Positions 27,496-35,605 are shown, counted from the stretch's first letter. The stretch is 64,000 nt of DNA from Phormidium tanganyikae FI6-MK23 (GCA_019359175.1 JAHHHU010000021.1:17021-81020), one strand, 5' to 3'. Numbers and translations: made by a program. The notes: generated by a model not told the origin, from the sequence alone.

Positions 27496-28413
27496 ATGAA
27501 TTTGCCGCTAATTTACCACCCTAACTACGTTGTACCCTTGCCATCGGATCATCGCTTTCCGATGGAGAAATTTAAGAAACTTTACGAGCTACTTTTAAGC
27601 GATCGTGTTGCTGATCCCACTCAATTTCACTTTCCCGATCGGTCTCCACAAGCCTGGATCGAACTCGTTCACACCTCCGATTATGTCAATGCGTACTGCA
27701 CCGGAACGCTCGATCCAAAAGCCCAACGCCGCATCGGTTTGCCTTGGAGTCCTGAGCTTGTGAATCGGACTTGTACCGCAGTCGGAGGAACCGTTCTGTC
27801 CGCTCAACTTGCTTTGAAGTCTGGGTTAGCCTGTAATACGGCAGGAGGAACCCATCATGCGTTTCCAAGTTATGGATCGGGATTTTGTATCTTTAATGAT
27901 TTAGCGATCGCGTCTCGTATCTTACAAAAATTGGGATTAGTCGAAAAAATCCTGATTGTCGATCTCGATGTTCATCAAGGCGATGGCACTGCACTGATTT
28001 TTCAATCTGATCCGAGCGTATTTACCTTCTCAATGCACTGTGAGACCAATTTCCCTGGCACAAAGCAACAGAGCGATTTAGATGTTCCATTAACGGAAGG
28101 GATGGAAGACGATGAATACCTGCAAACTTTGGCGCAGTATCTTCCCGATTTACTCTCTGAAGTGAAGCCGGATTTGGTGCTGTACGATGCTGGAGTTGAT
28201 CCGCATTTCGGCGATCGTTTAGGCAAGCTCGCACTCACGGATTCTGGTCTGTATCGTCGGGAAATGCAAGTTTTAACGACCTGTGTTTCGCAAGGGTATC
28301 CGGTCGCTTGTGTGATTGGGGGCGGATATGCCGAGGATATGGAAGCGCTCGTTTATCGTCATTCGATTGTGCATCGGGCTGCAAGCGACGTGTTTCGGCA
28401 ATACCGATTGTAA
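27496..28413 (+). CDS. Histone deacetylase family protein
   Basis: A 305-residue arginase/deacetylase-fold enzyme. Active-site elements are GGTHHAFPSYGSGFCIFND (catalytic His pair), VDLDVHQGDGT (Zn-binding Asp and His), and LYDAGVDPHFGD (second Zn Asp). Bacterial homologues deacetylate acetylpolyamines, acetoin-related or other small substrates, not histones. The substrate is not predictable. It is a monocistronic gene with ATG 27496. Confidence 0.9.
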   Translation: MNLPLIYHPNYVVPLPSDHRFPMEKFKKLYELLLSDRVADPTQFHFPDRSPQAWIELVHTSDYVNAYCTGTLDPKAQRRIGLPWSPELVNRTCTAVGGTVLSAQLALKSGLACNTAGGTHHAFPSYGSGFCIFNDLAIASRILQKLGLVEKILIVDLDVHQGDGTALIFQSDPSVFTFSMHCETNFPGTKQQSDLDVPLTEGMEDDEYLQTLAQYLPDLLSEVKPDLVLYDAGVDPHFGDRLGKLALTDSGLYRREMQVLTTCVSQGYPVACVIGGGYAEDMEALVYRHSIVHRAASDVFRQYRL

Positions 28414-28472
28414 ATACAAGGAATTCGACGATCGCACATTGAAGCATCTGATCAAACGACACTCAAACTATT

Positions 28473-29006
28473 ATGCTTCTCAATCGCCGATTCTTTGTCC
28501 CAGCAATTTTTCTTACGATCGCTGTAACTACCCTTCCGCCCGCCATTGCGTTTTCCGCTCCTGTTGCAGCTTCTCCGGTGCGTGAAGTCTCGATCTCCCG
28601 CATGGGACTGGGTGGCATCAAACTTGGAATGAAAGCGGCTCAAGTTCAGCGCAAAGTAGGCAAACCTTTGAAAGTAGAATCTGAGAATTCTAGATGTTGT
28701 GGTGTGTTGCTGCACTGGCAATATTCAGATCTTGAAGTTCGGTTAGAAGTGCCAGAAGGTAGAAATCAAGAACGAAACGCTTCAGTGTATTCGATTTCGA
28801 CCCGAAGCGCTAAAGTTGCCACATTAGAAGGAATTCGAGTGGGCGATCGGCGAAGCAAAGTGATTCGAGCCTACGGCGAACCCTATGGCAGTGGGACGAC
28901 CGAAGACAGAATTTTTTACAGCAACGACACATCCGCTTCGGCGTTGGTATTTCGGTTTAAAGACGATCGGGTCGTCGAAATCAGCGCAAACAATCAACTG
29001 AATTAA
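28473..29006 (+). CDS. Secreted hypothetical protein with two similar domains
   Basis: A 177-residue protein with an N-terminal signal sequence (VPAIFLTIAVTTLPPAIAF). The mature part has two related units, GGIKLGMKAAQVQRKVGKPL and GIRVGDRRSKVIRAYGEPYG, each beginning with a G-[IV]-x-[LV]-G-x-x-x-x-x-V helix that recalls the BamE/SmpA and BLIP-like fold. A Cys-Cys pair lies between them. This suggests a periplasmic binding or envelope role, by inference only. A mobile-element remnant lies directly downstream. Confidence 0.6.
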   Translation: MLLNRRFFVPAIFLTIAVTTLPPAIAFSAPVAASPVREVSISRMGLGGIKLGMKAAQVQRKVGKPLKVESENSRCCGVLLHWQYSDLEVRLEVPEGRNQERNASVYSISTRSAKVATLEGIRVGDRRSKVIRAYGEPYGSGTTEDRIFYSNDTSASALVFRFKDDRVVEISANNQLN

Positions 29007-29082
29007 TTCAGTTGATTAAAAATCTTTGGAACTTTTACTCTGAGAAAATCATCCGTGAGTAAAGTGGTGATCTTAAAACAAT

Positions 29083-29336
29083 GGGTAGTGCTAAACGGGT
29101 AAGGATGGCTGAAATCCCCTTTTAGCCAGAAGCTCACTGATTGACTACCCTATGGAACAATCTAAGTATCTGCTCAAGATAGAAGCTGCGATGCTAGTCT
29201 TTCGTTAACGGTTTGGCTGTGGGGCTGCAAATGTGTGAAAAAAGCCAGGATACTTCAAGGCTGTGAGCTTAATCATATGCTCTGCAACCCCCGTAAAAAA
29301 AGAGTTATATCGATCCTTACCCGTTTAGCACTACCC
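29083..29336. mobile_element. MITE or internally deleted IS, 254 bp, 24-bp perfect inverted repeats
   Basis: The ends at 29083-29106 and 29313-29336 are perfect 24-bp inverted repeats, beginning GGGTAGTGCTAAACGGGT. The interior has only a short frame starting MEQSKYLLKIEAAM that stops after 18 codons, so it is non-autonomous. No target duplication is evident in the flanks (CAAT on the left, GCAG on the right). The parent IS family is not identified. Confidence 0.75.
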
Positions 29337-29400
29337 GCAGGTTGAGATTCAAGTGCGATCGATAAAACAATTTAGGTAGACCTGCAAACCCATGCGAGAC

Positions 29401-29435
29401 AAAACCGGGGTCAGCACTTCATGAACCCCGGTTTT
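29401..29435. terminator. Bidirectional rho-independent terminator
   Basis: AAAACCGGGGT (29401-29411) pairs with ACCCCGGTTTT (29425-29435), an 11-bp perfect stem with A/T tracts at both ends. It serves the minus-strand response regulator ending at 29457. Confidence 0.85.
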
Positions 29436-29456
29436 ATTTTGATTGAATATCTAGAT

Positions 29457-30164
29457 CTAACTCACCACAGCAGGCGATTCAAACTTATAGCCCACACCGC
29501 GAACTGTTTGAATCAAAGCAGGCTGACTGGTATCAATCTCGATCTTTTTCCGAATCTGTCCGATGTGGACATCCACCACCCGCTGGTCGCCCACATATTC
29601 ATAATCCCAAACTTCCTGAATCAGTTCAGCCCGTCGCCAAACTCGACCCGGATGCGCCGCCAAAAAATGCAGCAAATCAAACTCCAAAGCTGTCAACGGC
29701 ACAATGTCTTCATTTAGCTTCACTTCGCGCCGGACTGGATCAATCATCAATCCACCAAATGCGAGACATTGCTGCTCGGCGGCTGTCACGATTCTCTGAC
29801 GTTTGAGAATCGCACCGACTCGTCCGCCCAGTTCCACCAAGCTAAACGGCTTTGTAATGTAATCATCTGCGCCCTGTGCGAATCCACGAACTTTATCCGC
29901 CTCATCGGTGCGGCTGGTTAACATCAAGACAAATACATTTGTGCGGCTCTGCATCTCTTGACACAGCGAGTAGCCATTTGCATCAGGCAGGTTCACATCC
30001 AAAATCACGAGATCCGGGTTGAACTGCTCAAATGCCTGCATCGCGGATTTGCCATCTTCCGCAGATTCCATTTGGTAGCTTTGCTTGGTGAGGAAGCGAT
30101 GAACGAGATTCCGAATTGCCGGATCATCATCCACGACGAGTATCTTGGCTGGGGCTATGACCAT
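29457..30164 (-). CDS. OmpR/PhoB-type response regulator
   Basis: A 235-residue regulator. The receiver domain (5-120) has the acidic pocket VVDDDPAIR, phospho-Asp D56 in LVILDVNLPD, LMLTSR and the conserved Lys in DDYITKPF. The C-terminal winged helix has LTALEFDLLHFLAAHPGRVW and VDVHIGQIRKKIE, then IQTVRGVGYKFE. It is of the kind common in cyanobacteria (NblR- or Rre-like). I cannot name the orthologue with confidence and no cognate kinase is adjacent. Confidence 0.9.
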   Translation of the reverse strand: MVIAPAKILVVDDDPAIRNLVHRFLTKQSYQMESAEDGKSAMQAFEQFNPDLVILDVNLPDANGYSLCQEMQSRTNVFVLMLTSRTDEADKVRGFAQGADDYITKPFSLVELGGRVGAILKRQRIVTAAEQQCLAFGGLMIDPVRREVKLNEDIVPLTALEFDLLHFLAAHPGRVWRRAELIQEVWDYEYVGDQRVVDVHIGQIRKKIEIDTSQPALIQTVRGVGYKFESPAVVS

Positions 30165-30490
30165 AACCTTGCATTAAAAGTAAATTGAGAAGTGATAACG
30201 ATCGAGAGGCAACAGGGAAAACCCTTATTTCTGTCTTACACAGAAGAAACTTGTCATCAGCATTAGTATGCCTCAGCTTTTGAATAGAATATCCTGGTTT
30301 GTCGCAGTTTCCGCAAATTTACGGTCGAATCTAAAATCAAAGTGGGATTTAAGATCGCAGTCTACGGAGGATGCGACGATAAAGATCAATCGGTAAACTT
30401 ACCGCAAGTCGGGGGCACATCGTCTACACTCTAGTTGTAATCCCCAACGCAGCTAGGTTACTTTGGTAGAGAAGGTGGAGTAACAAGCCC

Positions 30491-31108
30491 ATGAGCGCGC
30501 AAAGCCCGTATGAAAAGTTAGGCGTTTCTGAAGGTGCGACGTTTGAAGAAATTCAGACGGCTCGTGCCCGATTAGTTGAAGAATTGGCAGGCGACCAGCG
30601 GAAAATCTCGGAAATTGAGGCGGCATATGATTCTGTGCTGATGGAGCGCTTGCGCTTGCGGCAGGAAGGAAAGATTAAAGTGCCTGATCGCATTCGATTT
30701 CCCGAAAAATTAGTGCAGGCGACTCCAGCGGAAACTCCTGCCCCCGCAAAAAAATCGACTCAATGGCTGACGAATTTGATCGATCAGCCGAGCGCTCAGG
30801 ATATTGCTTTTCCTGGCGTTGGAATGGCGGGATTGGGGGCACTGGTTTATCTGTCTCCGACGGATCAAGTGCTGCAAATCGCGATGGCGTTGGCAACGGG
30901 GACAACGCTCTATTTTCTCTACCGCAAAGAACGGAAACTAGGACGGGCAATTTTGCTTGGTGTCGGGGGGTTGCTGTTGGGATTTGCGATCGGGGGCGCG
31001 GCTTATACGCTCTTATTGCCTTCCCTACCGATGCTGCCCTCAAATGAAATTGTGATCAGTTTGGTGACTTTTCTGGTTTTATGGTTGGTCAGTAGCTTTA
31101 CCAAGTAA
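30491..31108 (+). CDS. CPP1-like (DUF3353) J-like membrane protein
   Basis: A 205-residue protein. The N-terminal J-like domain (SPYEKLGVSEGATFEEIQTA) lacks the HPD motif of true DnaJ. Three or more hydrophobic helices follow from about residue 108 (IAFPGVGMAGLGALVYLSP, ILLGVGGLLLGFAIGGAAYT, ISLVTFLVLWLVSSF). This is the architecture of CPP1, the chaperone-like protein of protochlorophyllide oxidoreductase in plants, which stabilises POR at the thylakoid. It is followed 6 bases later by the DUF4129 gene, so it is probably one operon. Confidence 0.82.
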   Translation: MSAQSPYEKLGVSEGATFEEIQTARARLVEELAGDQRKISEIEAAYDSVLMERLRLRQEGKIKVPDRIRFPEKLVQATPAETPAPAKKSTQWLTNLIDQPSAQDIAFPGVGMAGLGALVYLSPTDQVLQIAMALATGTTLYFLYRKERKLGRAILLGVGGLLLGFAIGGAAYTLLLPSLPMLPSNEIVISLVTFLVLWLVSSFTK

Positions 31109-31114
31109 TTCCTG

Positions 31115-31735
31115 ATGGCGGCTGAACAATTTCAGAAGAGTGATTTCAATTGGCAAATTCAGCAGTTTTTCCGGCAGGTGGGTGAGTGGATCGAGTTGCG
31201 ATTTCCTCAGATTCAGCCGCCCGATGTCCCCAATGCGCCAAATTGGGCGTTTCCGTCTTGGTGGCTGGAGGCGGGTTTTTGGGTGGTTGTCGGGCTTGCG
31301 GTGCTGTGGTTGGGGTTCCAAATTTATCTTTGGGTGCGATCGTATCTGAATCGAAATCAAGCTCAGATCGCTAAGTTTCTCGATCGAGGTTCTGCCAATG
31401 CCGAAAAAGAGCGCACAATTTCAGGCTGGGTAAAATCCGCTCAAGAGTTTCAACAGCAGGGAAATTACCGAGAGGCATCAAGAGCGCTTTACATGGCGAC
31501 GTTGCAACGGCTGAGTGAGACGAAATTGATTCCGAACGACAAGAGCCGCACCGATCGAGAATATTTGCGTCTCGTTCAACTCTTGCCGCAAGCCGAGTCG
31601 TATCAAATGCTACTTGACACTCATGAACTGCTTTGTTTCAGCAATCTGCCGATCTCAGCAGAAATGTTCGATCGAGTCCAGCGAGCGTATGACAACATTG
31701 AACGCGCGACCCTCGATTCGGTGAGAATGGCGTGA
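31115..31735 (+). CDS. DUF4129 domain-containing membrane protein
   Basis: A 206-residue protein with one TM helix near 50-73 (WWLEAGFWVVVGLAVLWLGF) and a cytoplasmic DUF4129 domain near 105-200 (FQQQGNYREASRALYMATLQ, SRTDREYLRLV, HELLCFSNLPIS). DUF4129 proteins usually occur with DUF4350, MoxR ATPase and DUF58 proteins. Only DUF4350 follows here. Its stop overlaps the DUF4350 start (TGATG). Confidence 0.8.
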   Translation: MAAEQFQKSDFNWQIQQFFRQVGEWIELRFPQIQPPDVPNAPNWAFPSWWLEAGFWVVVGLAVLWLGFQIYLWVRSYLNRNQAQIAKFLDRGSANAEKERTISGWVKSAQEFQQQGNYREASRALYMATLQRLSETKLIPNDKSRTDREYLRLVQLLPQAESYQMLLDTHELLCFSNLPISAEMFDRVQRAYDNIERATLDSVRMA

Positions 31736-32811
31736 TGAAAAAACTCGATCGACGTTTGGTATTTGGGCTGATTGCGATCTCCGTGGTCATTGCCCTCACG
31801 CTGTTTATCGCGCCCAGAAGCAACCGAATTACGAGCGGCTCCACGTTTAGTCGTTCTCCCGATGGTTACGGGGCTTGGTACGCCTATATGCAGCAACAGG
31901 GAACGCCCATTGAGCGCTGGCGCAAATCTCCAAATGAGATCGATCAAATCTCAGGAACGGGAAACACGATGATTCAAGTCGATACCTCTGGGGTTGGGGC
32001 AGCATATCCCGATGAAGATTGGATCAAGCGCGGCAATACCTGGATCGTTTTGGGAAAAAGTAATTTTGCGGCGACTGAGGCAGGATTTTTGACGCGGCAT
32101 CAAAGCGATCGAGGATCGGTCAAAATCGAAACCTCCAGGCGACTTGAAATGGATAAAGGAGTGAAACAGATTTTAGGCGATCGCTTTGGGTCGATCATTT
32201 GGGAGGAACGTAAAGGCAAAGGTCGAATCGTTTATGCCGTCACTCCGTTTCTCGCTGCCAATGCTTACCAAGATGAGCCTGGAAATTTTGCGTTTTTGGC
32301 GCAATTAGCAACTGGGAAAAAGATTTGGATCGATGAATACCTGCATGGCTATCGGGATGAAACTGCCAAAACGGAAAGCACACAAACTTGGGCAGATTAT
32401 CTGATCAGAACGCCTTTATCTGTCGGATTGCTGCAAGCGATCGTGATTTCTCTCATTCTAATTTGGGCAAAGAATCGTCGATTTGGACAACCGAAACCGC
32501 TCGAAAGTCCGCGCGTGAATGATAGCGAAGCGTATACGCAAGCGTTGGCGGGTGTGTTGTACAAAGCGGGACGGAGTGAATTTGTCGTTGATGTGGTCGG
32601 GCGTGAGGAGCAATTGCGGATTCAGAGATCGCTCGGTGTGGGGGGGACATTGCTCGATCGAGAAGCGTTGATCAATGCCTGGGTGCAACAAACCGGAAGA
32701 CCTGCCGCAGAACTGGCGCAGCTTTTCCCAGAGAAACAGCGATTGAGTGAGCAAGAATTAATCAAGTGGCTGGCTCAAGTGAAAGAGATCAAGCAACATC
32801 TTCCAATTTGA
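31735..32811 (+). CDS. DUF4350 domain-containing membrane protein
   Basis: A 358-residue protein from ATG 31735; a GTG one codon earlier overlaps the previous stop differently. An N-terminal TM helix (LVFGLIAISVVIALTLFIAP) is followed by an extracytoplasmic DUF4350 domain (FSRSPDGYGAWYAYMQQQGT, GKGRIVYAVTPFLAANAY, IDEYLHG). A second TM lies near 230-250, then a C-terminal helical part. A degenerate copy of its last ~25 codons recurs at 34486-34576. Confidence 0.8.
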   Translation: MKKLDRRLVFGLIAISVVIALTLFIAPRSNRITSGSTFSRSPDGYGAWYAYMQQQGTPIERWRKSPNEIDQISGTGNTMIQVDTSGVGAAYPDEDWIKRGNTWIVLGKSNFAATEAGFLTRHQSDRGSVKIETSRRLEMDKGVKQILGDRFGSIIWEERKGKGRIVYAVTPFLAANAYQDEPGNFAFLAQLATGKKIWIDEYLHGYRDETAKTESTQTWADYLIRTPLSVGLLQAIVISLILIWAKNRRFGQPKPLESPRVNDSEAYTQALAGVLYKAGRSEFVVDVVGREEQLRIQRSLGVGGTLLDREALINAWVQQTGRPAAELAQLFPEKQRLSEQELIKWLAQVKEIKQHLPI

Positions 32812-32856
32812 ATGCTAGATCTGGTTAATCAATGTTAGATTGCAAAACAAGCACAG

Positions 32857-33516
32857 ATGCCAAGTTCTACTTCTAGGTATCGCGATTGGGTAGACAAGCG
32901 GAATGATCCGCTTGATCGGAAACAGATTGCCTACGCTGCACTCGACGCATACGAAGAGATCGCAAATCGCGATCTCATTCAACTCGATGACCTTACACCG
33001 ATTATTACTGCTGCAAAGAGCCAGTATATGACCGTCTGGGATGTTGGCACCGTCTTCCTCGTGCGATTAGCTGAAACTCATATTGCTGCACAGGGAGCAA
33101 TGCTAGAAATAATGGACTCCCCAAAGGCAAAGGAGCGATTGCACCTCATTTGGGCGTTAACAGCACGATTGCCTGAAGACTTTCGCATGAACATAATCCG
33201 CAAAGCAATTTCTGATCGTGCTAAGCGTGTCCGCACAATAGCCGCTGCAAAGGCTGACCTATTCGGATTCAAAGAATTGCTCCTCGAACTCGAAGCGCAA
33301 CGCGACCGAGAGAGCGATGACGACGTTAGAAACACTCTTCAGTTTCATATCGTCATGCTTCGCAGTGGGTACATTCTAGAACGCGACGCTGACGGTAATC
33401 CTTGCCTGAGCGTTCGCACGAAGAATGGCTGGACAAGTCCCCGCATTACCCAAGAAGACATTGATCAAGGTAGACTGGGATCGAAAATCGAGGAGATGCA
33501 GACCAAGGATTATTAG
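32857..33516 (+). CDS. Hypothetical helical protein
   Basis: A 219-residue protein, largely alpha-helical and rich in Ala/Arg/Glu, with HEAT-like phrases (KAKERLHLIWALTARLPEDF, AISDRAKRVRTIAAAKADLF). I do not recognise the family. Its sequence is essentially free of CGATCG, unlike the core genes nearby. It lies between DUF4350 and the small-protein/protease pair, whereas the degenerate second copy of this arrangement lacks it. These points suggest it was inserted recently. Confidence 0.5.
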   Translation: MPSSTSRYRDWVDKRNDPLDRKQIAYAALDAYEEIANRDLIQLDDLTPIITAAKSQYMTVWDVGTVFLVRLAETHIAAQGAMLEIMDSPKAKERLHLIWALTARLPEDFRMNIIRKAISDRAKRVRTIAAAKADLFGFKELLLELEAQRDRESDDDVRNTLQFHIVMLRSGYILERDADGNPCLSVRTKNGWTSPRITQEDIDQGRLGSKIEEMQTKDY

Positions 33517-33619
33517 TGAACTCAAGAAAGCTATTCCAGATTCTATAACTTAGAGATTAAGAACTATATATAATTGTTCAGTTAAAGTAGAAAAAGCAAG
33601 TTGCAATGAGGTCAAACTG

Positions 33620-33892
33620 ATGGCAGTTCGCCAACGCCGTTACAGTAAAGAAGAATTGGCTCGACGTGGGCAAGAACTCTATGAGTCTGGCATTCGGCAG
33701 CAAGTCGAAACCGGAAACGAGAGCAAAATTGTGGCGATCGACCTCGAAACCGGGGCCTTCGAGGTCGATGAAAATCTCGTACCCGCAACCAATCGCCTGT
33801 TTGAGCAATATCCTGATGCTCAACCTTGGGCAATTCGGATCGGACATCGCGCCGTTGATCATTTTGGGGCACGGAGTCTGAAGCAGAATTGA
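33620..33892 (+). CDS. Small protein paired with a retropepsin-like protease (antitoxin-like)
   Basis: A 90-residue protein beginning MAVRQRRYSKEELARRGQEL, with a core KIVAIDLETGAFEVDENLVP and ending RIGHRAVDHFGARSL. Small proteins of this type recur in cyanobacteria upstream of clan AA aspartic proteases; this is family knowledge from memory. A GAGGT lies 8 bases before ATG 33620. Its stop overlaps the protease start (TGATG). The arrangement resembles a toxin-antitoxin operon, but toxicity is not established. A truncated paralogue lies at 34618. Confidence 0.7.
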   Translation: MAVRQRRYSKEELARRGQELYESGIRQQVETGNESKIVAIDLETGAFEVDENLVPATNRLFEQYPDAQPWAIRIGHRAVDHFGARSLKQN

Positions 33893-34200
33893 TGATTTAC
33901 GGAGTTGTGAATTCACGTCGTGAAGCAACGCTTCCACTGGTAGTTGGGAACTCAACAGGACAACGGCAATTGATCGATACGGTGATTGATACAGGATTCA
34001 GTGGGTTTTTATCTCTACCATCCGCGATGATTGCTACCCTCGATTTACCCTGGAGCGCTTCTGATATCGTGACCTTGGGCGATGGCAGTGAAACTCTATT
34101 CGATCTGTACCCTGCAACTGTGATTTGGGATGGGCAGTACCGCGAAATTTATATTGCAGAATCAGAAACAGAACCTTTGTTAGGAATGGCATTACTCTAA
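33892..34200 (+). CDS. Clan AA (retropepsin-like) aspartic protease, truncated by a MITE
   Basis: A 102-residue frame from ATG 33892 with the catalytic motif VIDTGFSGFLSLP (D-T-G) and the second conserved strand TEPLLGMALL. Members normally continue about 20 residues further. Here the frame ends at a TAA created by the end of a mobile element inserted at 34200. The missing end, LYGYRLQVDAIEGGSVKIEL, is encoded just beyond the element at 34406-34471. The protein is therefore probably a C-terminally truncated, possibly inactive protease. Active retropepsin-like enzymes are homodimers. Confidence 0.8.
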   Translation: MIYGVVNSRREATLPLVVGNSTGQRQLIDTVIDTGFSGFLSLPSAMIATLDLPWSASDIVTLGDGSETLFDLYPATVIWDGQYREIYIAESETEPLLGMALL

Positions 34201-34403
34201 CCTGAGTTCGGGTTAAGCTAAAGGTTAAAACGCCCGCCGCAGCTAGCTTGAGCCAATTAACCGGATGGTAAGACTTTCTCAATAAGGCCTGCTACTGAAA
34301 ATATTCTCAACTGCGAGACTTATTGACAAGAGCTTGACTTGAAGCCGGGTTGCAAGCCACGGAGAATCAAGACTTTTGGCGATTTCTTATCCCGAACTGA
34401 CGT
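34200..34403. mobile_element. MITE of about 204 bp inserted in the protease gene
   Basis: The ends are imperfect inverted repeats, left ACCTGAGTTCGGGTTAAG and right (complement) ACGTCAGTTCGGGATAAG. They are flanked by a direct 7-base repeat TACTCTA (34193-34199 and 34404-34410), or 8 bases if the preceding T is counted. The interior has no credible reading frame. The insertion interrupts a codon run that is restored exactly when the element and one repeat copy are removed. Confidence 0.85.
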
Positions 34404-34471
34404 TACTCTATGGTTATCGATTACAGGTTGATGCGATCGAGGGTGGTAGCGTTAAGATCGAGCTATTGTGA
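34404..34471 (+). pseudogene. Displaced 3' end of the clan AA protease gene
   Basis: Starting in the second target-site copy, the frame reads LYGYRLQVDAIEGGSVKIEL and stops at TGA 34469-34471. It joins in frame to GMALL at 34197 when the MITE is excised. This is the authentic C-terminus of the protease at 33892, now untranslated. Confidence 0.85.
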
Positions 34472-34485
34472 TGCTTGCGAGCGCA

Positions 34486-34576
34486 GTAGAACTGAAGAAA
34501 AACAGCGATCGGTGAGCAAAAGTTACGCAAGTGGATCGCTCAAGTACGGGAAATTAAACAACATCTTCCGACTTGA
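34486..34576 (+). pseudogene. Degenerate duplicate of the DUF4350 3' end
   Basis: The bases from about 34504 to 34576 align with 32742-32811, the last codons of the DUF4350 gene, and encode WIAQVREIKQHLPT followed by TGA in the matching position. Small indels shift the frame upstream of the Trp. It has no start and is a non-functional fragment. Confidence 0.75.
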
Positions 34577-34617
34577 ACTTGAGATGAAAGCTTAACCTTT
34601 AAAGCGAGTTCAAGCAT

Positions 34618-34737
34618 GTGACAGTTCGACAGCCTCGATACGACAAAGAGAAAATTGCTCGGCGTGTGCGTGAGATTTACAAGTTGCAAGCGCGTGCTGC
34701 TTTGCAGATGCCGTCAGGGTCGCAAGCCGAAGATTGA
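34618..34737 (+). pseudogene. Truncated paralogue of the 90-residue small protein
   Basis: From GTG 34618 the frame reads VTVRQPRYDKEKIARRVREI, clearly related to the N-terminus of the protein at 33620, and stops after 39 codons. It lies 41 bases after the DUF4350-end duplicate. No second protease follows. Confidence 0.7.
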
Positions 34738-34785
34738 TGCTCGCGGGCATAGCTCCTATCACTTGGAGCAACATCACTACTCAAA

Positions 34786-35103
34786 CTACAACGGATCTGG
34801 GCGAGAAATCGAATCAATCAACTCCTCGATCGACTCAACATCAGGACAGTTCTGCAATTCACCCTTGAACCATTTCACCTCGTTCGGGTCGGTATCAGGC
34901 AGTTGATAAACGAGCAATACCCCAACCACTCGCGCCAAGGTCAACGGGTCAGGCGAGAGATGACTCAAAAGTTCTTGTGCGGTCTGGTAGAGTTGTTCGA
35001 TCTCCGCTGCGCTCTTCGACCGTCCAAGCTCGATCGACATCTGCTGTAAGTTCTCTTTGACCGCTTGAACAATCTCTGCTGAGTCATCGACAGAATAAGG
35101 CAT
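34786..35103 (-). CDS. Hypothetical acidic protein
   Basis: A 105-residue acidic helical protein (MPYSVDDSAEIVQAVKENLQ; ending IEELIDSISRPDPL). I do not recognise the family. Codon pattern and absence of low-complexity sequence support coding, but the surroundings are full of decayed genes, so it could itself be an orphan. Confidence 0.5.
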   Translation of the reverse strand: MPYSVDDSAEIVQAVKENLQQMSIELGRSKSAAEIEQLYQTAQELLSHLSPDPLTLARVVGVLLVYQLPDTDPNEVKWFKGELQNCPDVESIEELIDSISRPDPL

Positions 35104-35181
35104 GATATTTCAGCTTCAGTATGGCAATTGTGCCTTCACCCTTCAAGTTTATATCCTAGAATATTCAGACAGCCTCAATAA

Positions 35182-35517
35182 AGAATCAACGGCGAACAAT
35201 TCAGGTTCACTGATGCTGTTATTCTTCAATTCAGCTTTGAAGGGTGTGAAGAGTTCGCAAGTCTATCTGCACGTCGCAGGTTTGGGGGTCGCAGACTGGT
35301 ACTCACAGGGAAAGGGCAGCCGAGACTATCCCTTGGGTGACGTGATGTGGAAGCTCTCGACCTGCCGAAGATAAGCACATCATTCAATCTCAAATTCAAC
35401 CCTGGCGAAAAAGTCCTTCTTGCCAAATCAAATGATTCTTCGATCGTTGAGATGCCATCAGTTCAACAATACTTAGAAATGTCCCCCATCTATCAGCTTA
35501 TTGAACTGTCTCGATAA
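35182..35517 (+). pseudogene. Pseudogene of unknown protein with one in-frame TGA
   Basis: A continuous frame of 111 codons reads RINGEQFRFTDAVILQFSFE, then LVLTGKGQPRLSLG, a TGA at 35338-35340, then VEALDLPKISTSFNLKFNPG, and ends SVQQYLEMSPIYQLIELSR. It has protein-like composition on both sides of the single stop and no good start codon upstream. The family is not recognised. A GTG at 35347 could express only the last 56 residues. Confidence 0.5.
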
Positions 35518-35605
35518 GCTAATGTACAAACTATTCTGTTCCTAATCGAATGCAGGAAGTCTTTCATTGTGGGTGTGCTTATTTTGCCAGGTTTGAATTA
35601 ATTTA

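Noticed and set aside
29151..29209. Short frame starting MEQSKYLLKIEAAM inside the 254-bp element
   Set aside because: It stops after 18 codons with no ribosome-binding site; treated as part of the element.
30165..30490. Gene in the 326-base gap between the response regulator and the CPP1-like gene
   Set aside because: No frame longer than a few codons with a plausible start; it holds two divergent promoters.
35102..35374. Plus-strand 90-codon frame
   Set aside because: It overlaps a better protein-like frame (35182-35517) and a divergent start. Its composition is not convincing.
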